From contig PDHQ01000042.1 in assembly GCA_003339415.1 (NCBI GenBank), positions 1 through 64,000 of the forward strand: a DNA stretch of 64,000 nt. Direction: 5' to 3'. The position numbers and the translations under genes are program-made. Of the stretch, positions 57,004 to 64,000 are shown piece by piece (position 1 is the stretch's first letter; each line of letters starts with the position of its first letter). The notes below the pieces were generated by a model. The model saw only the letters and a program-made list of their open reading frames with translations. It was not told the origin of the DNA and ran no database searches. Source of the stretch: Ophiocordyceps camponoti-saundersi (nom. inval.) (lineage: Eukaryota > Ascomycota > Sordariomycetes > Hypocreales > Ophiocordycipitaceae).

Positions 57004-58005
57004 ATGTCCTCATCCTCTCCTCCTCCTCCTCCTCCTCCTGACACCCCCCCAGCGCACCCTCCTCTACCAACATTCCAAGCCTCCCTTTTGGCGGGCGCCC
57101 TAGCCGGCACCATCGTGGACGTGAGCCTCTTCCCCCTGGACACGATCAAGACACGGCTGCAGTCCTCGAGCGGCTTCTTCGCGGCGGGGGGATTCGCCCG
57201 GATCTATCGGGGCGTTGGGTCAGCGCTGGTGGGGTCGGCGCCCGGCGCCGCGTTTTTCTTCTGCACGTACGAATCCGTCAAGAAGCGTCTTCTAGTGAGA
57301 GGAAGAGGAGGAGGAGGAGAAGAAGAAGAAGAAGATGATGAATGGCCGCCTCCTTCCGTCGTCTTGTCCTTGCCGGAACCTTTGACGCACGTGGTGGCCG
57401 CTAGTTTGGGAGAGGTGGCTGCCTGTGCGGTTCGCGTGCCGGTCGAGGTCGTCAAGCAGCGTGCCCAGGCAGGTCTGCACGGCGGCTCTTCCGCCTCTGC
57501 GCTGGGCGCCATCCTCGCGGGGTATGGCGTCGCGACGAAAGGTCGTGGACTGAAGACGGTGTGGTCGGAGCTATATCGGGGATGGGGCATCACCGTCTTT
57601 CGCGAGCTGCCCTTTACCGCCATCCAGTTCCCTCTCTGGGAGGCCATGAAGCGATGGCGTCGTCGCGCCTTGGAAGCGAGGAACCATCATCACCAGCCCT
57701 ACAGCCGTCACCCTCCTGACCGGTTGCCCCATGACGTGTCGGCCGTGGAGAGCGCCGTCTTCGGTAGCCTTGCTGGTGCTGTCGCCGCTGGCTTGACCAC
57801 TCCGCTCGACGTCATCAAGACCAGGGTTATGCTCTCTTCTGAGAGGGTTTCCGTCCGTCACGTCGTGCGCGGCATGATCCGTAACGAGGGATGGCCGCCC
57901 TTCTTCGCCGGTATCGTTCCGCGCGTCACTTGGATATCCATTGGCGGTGCCATATTTCTGGGAAGTTATCAATGGGCCATCAACACCTTTGGTACTCTTG
58001 TGTGA
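57004..58005 (+). CDS. PET8: Mitochondrial S-adenosylmethionine carrier (PET8/SAMC-like)
   Basis: Intronless 333-aa mitochondrial carrier. A Pro-rich N-terminus precedes three repeats with signatures [22 protein letters not shown] and [11 protein letters not shown]. The order and sequence, including [26 protein letters not shown] and [13 protein letters not shown], match the SAM carrier, which imports SAM into the matrix for methylation, biotin and lipoate synthesis and returns S-adenosylhomocysteine. The loop between the first and second repeats holds a Gly/Glu-rich insert ([14 protein letters not shown]) encoded by a GGA/GAA repeat, and another His/Pro-rich insert precedes repeat three. It converges with the WDR48-like gene 290 bp away. 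Confidence 0.92.
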   Translation: MSSSSPPPPPPPDTPPAHPPLPTFQASLLAGALAGTIVDVSLFPLDTIKTRLQSSSGFFAAGGFARIYRGVGSALVGSAPGAAFFFCTYESVKKRLLVRGRGGGGEEEEEDDEWPPPSVVLSLPEPLTHVVAASLGEVAACAVRVPVEVVKQRAQAGLHGGSSASALGAILAGYGVATKGRGLKTVWSELYRGWGITVFRELPFTAIQFPLWEAMKRWRRRALEARNHHHQPYSRHPPDRLPHDVSAVESAVFGSLAGAVAAGLTTPLDVIKTRVMLSSERVSVRHVVRGMIRNEGWPPFFAGIVPRVTWISIGGAIFLGSYQWAINTFGTLV

Positions 58006-58295
58006 CGACGCTCTCGGCCGTGTGAATTCAGAAGATTAGACAACAAAATGGGGGGTAAAATGATACCGCCGCCAGGGGTATAATTCTCCTCTGGCTCTCA
58101 AGCCAACTCGCTCTATCTCTAAGCGCAGGGATACAAAGAGCAGGCACCGGGGCACGGCGCATTACAATTATTCATTATACACACGATGCTGTGGCCCGCA
58201 TCAGAGAAAAGAAGCCTCCGCCATCGACATCAAGCCAGCCGAAGAAGAGAGAGGGGATGTAACCCCCCGAAAAAGAAAGGTCGGAGGCTTCGGCC

Positions 58296-61200
58296 TCAGC
58301 ATGTCTGCGTGGTCGATCCGCTCTCCGAGGTCCCTGTCTGACCCCCGGCGCCGCTCTTCTCTACCGGAAAGGACGTCGGCCGTGGCTGTCCGAGGAGGGG
58401 TTTGAGGGCCCTGCGTCCCGTTGCTTTGTAGTACATGATGATGTCGTTGCCGCCTTTCCACACGTGGGCCCGTATCGTCGTGAGGCTCATCGTCGGATTC
58501 AGAAGCTGATTTCGCGTTGAGCGTCAGCTGTCGTTCCATATCCCATTCAAAATCTATGACGGGGCCTCTTACCTGATCGTTGCAGTAGAGTTCTAGATAG
58601 TCCTCGGGCATCAACCCGTCCGGCTCTTGGCTCTCCATCTGCTCGTCCATCTTCTCGGCCACGTATGACAGTATCTTCTTCACCCGAAGCATCCTGTTCG
58701 CGTTGAGCCTGTTCGTCCCGTCCGACGGCAGGATGGGAGGCAGGTCGCCCATAGGATGTAGCACAAAGGAAACCTTGACCGGGTCCTTCTGCGGGATCAC
58801 GTTCCTCAAAAGCACTTCCCCGAGCCACATGGGTGCCTTTTGCTCGATGACGTCCGTATCCCTGCCGACGCCGCCCACCGTCCCCTGATAGATGTTGGCG
58901 CTGCCGCCAGACGTCTCCTCCTGGATGATGACCCTGGTGCCCGGCGGCAGCTTGAGCACTGGCGTCTCCGAAGGCAGACTCGGCGCCATCAGCGTCTCCA
59001 CCGGCTTGTCTGGTGATTCGGCCAGCTGCTTCTCATACTCGTTGTGCATCTTCTGTATCACGCCGAGCAAGCTATCGTCTACCTCCTTTTCGTGATTCGA
59101 CGACGACTCGGATTCCGCTGTCCGGTCCTCCGCCGTCACCACCGGTTTTTCTTGCGTCGCCTGCGAAAAAGATCGCAGTTTCTTGGAGCTGAACGACATT
59201 CGAAACTTGCGACCAAAGGGCGTGCCCGGGGGCTTGCCGCTGTCGGTCCCCTTCTCCTTCTCCCTACTCTTGTCGTTGCCGTTCTCCAACGGAGTTCTTC
59301 CCTCGTAAGTCTCCACGGCCGGCGTCTTTGCCGGGGCGAAATAGTCTTCCCTCTCTCCCTGAAACCGTTCTCCTGTCACGCTGGTGCTTCCATCCCGCAT
59401 ACCGCCGGCACTCGCGGGCGTTGCGAGCCCGACCCCGATTGCCAGGCCGAGAGACGGAATGGTCGGCTTGAAACCGTCGGGGCGGGGTGTTGTGGCCGGG
59501 CCCGGCGTGCCCGCCTGAGAAAGCTCGACCGATCCTTGTCTGCCGGCCAGTCTCCTCTCCACATCCTCGTTTAACCTCTGACGGTGCAACTCATCGCGCT
59601 TGATCTCCTCGTCGATGAGGTTCGCGAATAAGTAACGCAAGATCCACCGCCCGAGAATTACTAGTATATGCTGCGTTAGCGTTTCCCAAGGTCTACCTTG
59701 ATGCTACCCAGTAAGGAGACCTCACTTCTCTGATCCTCTTTGAACTCGATGGGCTCGCTGAATTTCAGCTCGTCGGCGTATATCTCAGCGTCGAAGCAGT
59801 TGTAGGGTTCTAGCACTACAGTGAGGTTGCCGGAGCTGAGATCGACCGAGCACCAGGGTGCCACGGCCTCTCGAGTGTTGACGGCTTTCTCAACGTCCTC
59901 GAGATGCTGCTTGCCAAAACTTCTGACGGGTTTGCACTGCGTCGTGCAGTCAGCACATGGAGTCGTTGGTCCCTTCCTCTGGGCGACAAACCGCAATGAG
60001 ATCCCACAGAAGAACGTCGCCAGCCGTGTCTAGGGTCAAGACTCTCCGCCTGTCATTGAGCATCTTGTGCTTCAAGAGTCCGAATTGGCCCTCGATGGTT
60101 TCCTCTGGGAGCTGATGGATAGGTATTATCTCTGGCTCTGGTTGGTCTTGGGGGGCCACCTCGGAGCCACTCCTGGCCTCTTTCGGTATGCTCGAGTCCG
60201 AGCTAACAGCGTTTCGAGATGGAAGGAAGGCAGCACTGGACATGCGGAGGATCGACTGAGGCGAAATTTTCATCTTGTTGCTCGTGTCGGCCTTGAATGG
60301 AGAGGATGCGGTGGAAGCTCGGTAAGGGGACTGAATGCTGTCGGGCAATAGTATATCACCTTGGGTATCTATATCTCGCCATCGGTTGATGGATGAACGA
60401 TTTGTCGCTGTCCAGATGTGGCCGCCGGCGGCAACGATCCTGAAGATGCCGAAATTCTCCTGCGCTACGGCGAGACTAAGGCCACGGTCTATGTCATCGA
60501 TACCACCCCTGATATCCGTCTTGACAACCAGACCTGAGCGATCGCTGCTGTAGAAGATGCCCAATCGAGGATCGTCGGAATACAGGGACCATATGCTCTC
60601 GTCGTGCATGGTAAAGGTATGTATGCAGCGGCCGCCCCTGAGACTCCACATCTTGATGGTTTTGTCGGCGCCGGCACTCAGGATGATGTCGCCCGCGTCA
60701 TCTATCAATATGGAACGGATGTTGTCCAGGTGGCCGACCAGTTTAGAGACCTTGGAGCCCGTCCGCGGGTCGTGAAGTCGGACAGTCTTCTCCGGTCCGC
60801 CGCTTGCCAGGATGTTGCGCCCGACGGCCAAGGCATAGACAGAGCCTTTCTCGGTAATCTCCTCCCCTTTGACGTCGATCTCGAGCGTCTTTCCCGCGCC
60901 GTTGAGGTCCCAAAGACGTATTTTGCGATCGAGGCCACCGGAAGCAACCCAGTTGACGTTGAGGTCGGCCGGGGCGGTGGCGACGCACTTGACGTAGTCT
61001 GCGTGCTCGCCGATGGCCATGGCGCGATTACTGTCCTCTTCGGAAAATGGTCGCCACACCTTGACGGCGAGATCGGAAGAGGCAGACACCAAGGCGGTGT
61101 TGCCGTGAGCTAAGGCGATGTCGTTGATCCAGTGCATATGAGCCTGAGTTTGAGCGCGCAATTTCGTCGTCGGGCGGTCGGAGGCATTGCGACGACGAGG

Positions 61201-61535
61201 ATCCAGGTGAAGGTCCCATGCGCAAACGATGCCATCGCGTCCTGCAGAGTAGCTGAGAGGGAAACAGAGGCATCAGACAAAGCAAGCAGACAGGACGTCG
61301 GTAGGGAGCGCGGGAGATGAGAGCTCACAGGATGTTATTGCTGGCGTCTACGGCGAGACCATTGACGCCGAGACGATGACCGCCGGCCGAGGATTTGGCA
61401 TTTTCGAGAACTGCGGCCGTCAGCAGCTGCGAGAAGAAGGGTGGCGGGTGCGACACCGGCGGTAGCGGGCCGGCGGACCCGTTGAGGGAGGGAGACATTA
61501 CCGTAGCTGATCCTCTGACGAGCCTTTTTGGCCAT
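58296..61535 (-). CDS. WDR48/Bun107-like WD40 protein, deubiquitinase cofactor
   Basis: Six exons: 61502-61535, 61329-61410, 59992-61252, 59726-59936, 58573-59660 and 58296-58505; 961 aa. The N-terminus [15 protein letters not shown] and the WD40 propeller (for example [32 protein letters not shown]) occupy about 1-460. Segments [33 protein letters not shown] and [21 protein letters not shown] follow. The C-terminal ubiquitin-like part includes [15 protein letters not shown] and [15 protein letters not shown]48/UAF1 and S. pombe Bun107 activate USP1/Ubp9-type deubiquitinases. Joins were chosen to keep phase and rebuild these motifs. The first exon is only 34 nt. Introns are 91, 76, 55, 65 and 67 nt; the 55-nt one has a weak GTTTGT donor. 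Confidence 0.9.
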
Positions 61536-61719
61536 GGCTGGCGTTTTGGGGGTGGAGGAGAGGCGACGCCGAGGATTGGGGGGGGGGTGGGTTGGAGCAA
61601 GAGATATCTGTTTGGTGGTAGCTAAGCGATGGTACATGTGTATGACGAAAGTATGTGTGTGGTATGTAGTAGTATGTAGGTCGGTAGTATATACCACATA
61701 CTAATAGAGAGAGATACAG

Positions 61720-61750
<31 letters not shown>

Positions 61751-63170
61751 GGAGAAAGGGAGAGAGATGTGTTTCTGTCGATGCGCACGAGGATCCTCAC
61801 AGGTCCCGCCCGTCAGTCAGCAGCGGACGGACCGCACCCAAGTAGGCGATACCGAGCGTTGCTGCAGGCCGGCAGTCCGGATCAGTCAGAGGATTTCCTT
61901 CCCCCTTTTCTCTCTGTTGGGATTTTTTTGTGCCTGCGCTTCCGGGGATGTATCATGGAGAGGATCTCTTTATCTTGGCTGATCGGTAGGTAGGAGATGG
62001 AGCCTTGGAGGTGATAGTACCTATGCGAATGAAGAAGCCCTGCCTACCACCTCTATCCGTGCTATGTGTGTACATACATATATGGTATGTTGTGTCAATA
62101 GTAACTCGTGGTGCTCACTACCTAGGTACCTACCTAGGTAGGTACCTCGGTGTAGATCGGTGGAGAGATGACGCTAGCAAGGTAAGTTCAGTAACTACCT
62201 CTGACCGAACTCACACCGCGAACTGCCAGCGAACAATGATTTCCGTTGCTCGTTCTGAGTAAAGACCATCTTCCACCGAAACGCGTACTTGGCCTTGAGC
62301 CGGTTCAGCTTAGAGTAGGCGAGGGAAACCCATATAAGACAACAAAGACCTCCCGTCCGTCCGTCCATCCAGCAGAGGCATATGTACATATCTTGAGGCA
62401 ATCCCGGTCATGTTATTGAAATTCTCTAATTATCCAGTCACTTGATTCATTCTCAAGCAGATAATAAAAGTCTTCCTTGTCTTTATTGGAGAGAAGCGCG
62501 TCATCAACGAGACAAGGTCTGACCCTTTACTTACGTTTTAGCCTATCTGTTGAGAGTTTGATGCTGCCATATGTCACTCCAGACTTTGTTGTCTCACACC
62601 ACTGATACATGCAGCTTTTCACAGCTTGCTATACCAGGCAACATAATTTTCATGTCTTTTCCATGTTGACACTTGTCGCGCGTTTATCGCTGATCCTTGC
62701 CATGTTGAACTTGGGACCGCTTCATATTCGTCTTCAATGTCATCAGATGTTCACAAGCAATTGCATGGGATAGACATTTGGTTTTGAATGCTGGCTATCG
62801 TAACCATGTATGCACAGTTTACCGAGTAGGTAGCCAAGTTTCGGGGGACCTTACCCTCGTGGACAGGTCGGTAGGCAGCCATCTACCGGACCGTCACATC
62901 GCATAGACAAGAATCAACGATGAGACCAAGGCAGAAAATCAGCTTTTGGATTTGTTTCCCAGATGGTATGGTCAGCAACTGATGGACAAACTGGGACTGA
63001 ATGCGGAGTCAAGGGGTCTTTCCTTAGCCATCATCATAATCATCATCATCATCCGAGAACTGTTCTCTCCCGCAATTCGTGATGAAGCCCCAACAAGCTT
63101 GAGTCTGCATAGCCTAGCATCCGTCATGGTCAGTCAAGGTAGATGTGCCATGAACGAGGGCACCGCTCAC
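61536..63170. other. Intergenic, repeat-bearing
   Basis: 1.64 kb upstream of the WDR48-like gene. It has GTAT/GTAG runs near 61640-61690 and 62120-62147, an AG run at 61705-61763, and an ATC repeat near 63031-63050. The part from 62400 to 63000 has ordinary composition. No gene is supported. Confidence 0.6.
61705..61763. repeat. (AG)n microsatellite
   Basis: About 60 bp of interrupted AG dinucleotide repeat. Confidence 0.85.
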
Positions 63171-63680
63171 CTAGGAGTTACTCCACCTAACGCATTCTTC
63201 GACGCAGCAGATGCGTTTGAACCTCTTTGAGATCCAGTCGCGCTTCTTGCGCCTGTTGGGGTCGGGTCTCTTGCGCCTGAGGGCCCATCCGATGGGACAC
63301 CACCTAACCGATCGCACATGCTCCCATCCTTCGCATTGCGGACAATCGATCTCGCTGCGAATCACCTCGACTTGAACGCCCTCGCATGGCTTGGCGTAGC
63401 ACTCGGTCACGCCTCTCAAGACGGTGTGTTCACACAAGTATTTGACTTCCGTTCGCAGACACATGGATTCGCGGCACTGGGGTTTTTGTTTGTAAGCGAA
63501 TATATCGTGTGCTGGAGTTCGTGGGATTTTTACTGGTGACGGATGGTGGTCTTCTCCTTCTTTGAGCTGGAAGTCAAGGGGGCCATCAATGTTTGCTTCG
63601 CTACTGGCCTCGAGGCTTTGTGCTGCACCGAGAGCGCTGAGAGCACTGAGAGCCTCGCTTACTAGCCGCCAGCTGCTCAC
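63171..63680 (-). CDS. Cys-rich protein, 5' end unresolved
   Basis: A 169-residue open frame with a regular Cys/His array at about 69-117: CRESMC, YLCEH, ECYAKPC and DCPQC, followed by WCPIGWALRRKRPDPNRRKKRD. The spacing suggests bound zinc and is found in uncharacterised fungal proteins. The frame has no ATG before this array: it opens at a GTG and is closed upstream by TAG, so a 5' exon must lie further upstream or beyond the window. A possible donor (CGGTGAGT) occurs near 63698. Function is unknown; a small zinc-binding protein is the best description. Confidence 0.5.
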   Translation of the reverse strand: MSSWRLVSEALSALSALGAAQSLEASSEANIDGPLDFQLKEGEDHHPSPVKIPRTPAHDIFAYKQKPQCRESMCLRTEVKYLCEHTVLRGVTECYAKPCEGVQVEVIRSEIDCPQCEGWEHVRSVRWCPIGWALRRKRPDPNRRKKRDWISKRFKRICCVEECVRWSNS

Positions 63681-64000
63681 CTGACTGGCCGACTCACCGA
63701 ACTACCAAAACTGACGCGATGACGCGAATCCATCGCGCGTCACGTGCCGATCTTGTCGGCCTACTGTTATTCCGACCAGCCTCCCTGCACCTCACAAAAA
63801 AATGGGCAGTTATCCCTCGACTATCGCATCTCTCGTCCATCTCCCACCCAACAGCTGTTCGCCTTTGTTGTCCAGCTGCAATCCAGGCTTGCGCCATCTT
63901 CCCAGTCATTGGTACTCGCATTATCCAACGTCGCGTCTGCCACGTCGAGTCAGAAGCCTGTGTCTTGCAAGCCTCGACGAACCCCGAGCCTGATCGCATT
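63681..64000. other. Right edge
   Basis: 320 bp. It could contain the missing first exon of the Cys-rich gene, but no join could be settled. Confidence 0.4.

Noticed and set aside
1..64000. CRISPR array, rRNA gene or biosynthetic gene cluster
   Set aside because: No spaced direct repeats, no rRNA-like sequence and no core biosynthetic enzyme were seen.

Overview
The window is nuclear DNA of a filamentous ascomycete (Pezizomycotina). Short GT-AG introns of about 43-190 nt interrupt GC-rich genes of fungal type (BUD6, ELP1, YPD1, cyclin C, a Ca2+-regulated mitochondrial carrier, a SAM carrier, WDR48/Bun107, Mug190-like). A 6.2 kb AT-rich island shows the footprint of repeat-induced point mutation (RIP). 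Gene style and the many GTAT, GTAG and AG microsatellites between genes suggest Sordariomycetes, perhaps Hypocreales; that placement is an inference.

Layout. 0-12 kb, all minus strand: a C2H2 zinc-finger protein, a Mug190-like SMP/C2 membrane-contact protein, a DHA1-type MFS transporter and an inositol/sugar-porter MFS transporter. 12-20 kb: BUD6/AIP3 (+) converging on ELP1 (-). 21-30 kb, plus strand: a secreted SGNH hydrolase, a DUF3984-type protein, the phosphorelay protein YPD1, an AKAP7-like 2H phosphoesterase and a coiled-coil protein. 32-43 kb: an orphan Cys/His protein, a TilS-type tRNA lysidine synthetase (-), a BTB protein, an EF-hand mitochondrial carrier (-) and cyclin C. 43.8-50.0 kb: a RIP-mutated Ty1/copia LTR element in minus orientation with two 296-bp LTRs. 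50-54 kb: gene-poor. 54-64 kb: two small proteins, the SAM carrier (+), WDR48/Bun107 (-, six exons) and a Cys-rich protein with an unresolved 5' end.

Most genes are unrelated housekeeping or regulatory genes, not a pathway cluster. One loose theme is tRNA wobble-base modification (ELP1 and TilS). I see no biosynthetic cluster, CRISPR array or clear new multigene system.

Assembly quality matters here. Long poly-C/poly-G tracts flank all three 10-N gaps. At 25.7-25.9 kb the sequence right of the gap repeats 53 bases from its left with ten substitutions, every one to C. That is the mark of no-signal G calls, so these tracts, the Gly run in the Mug190-like protein and the sequence just before YPD1 should not be trusted. 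Exon borders were set by hand from splice motifs, reading-phase arithmetic and family motifs.
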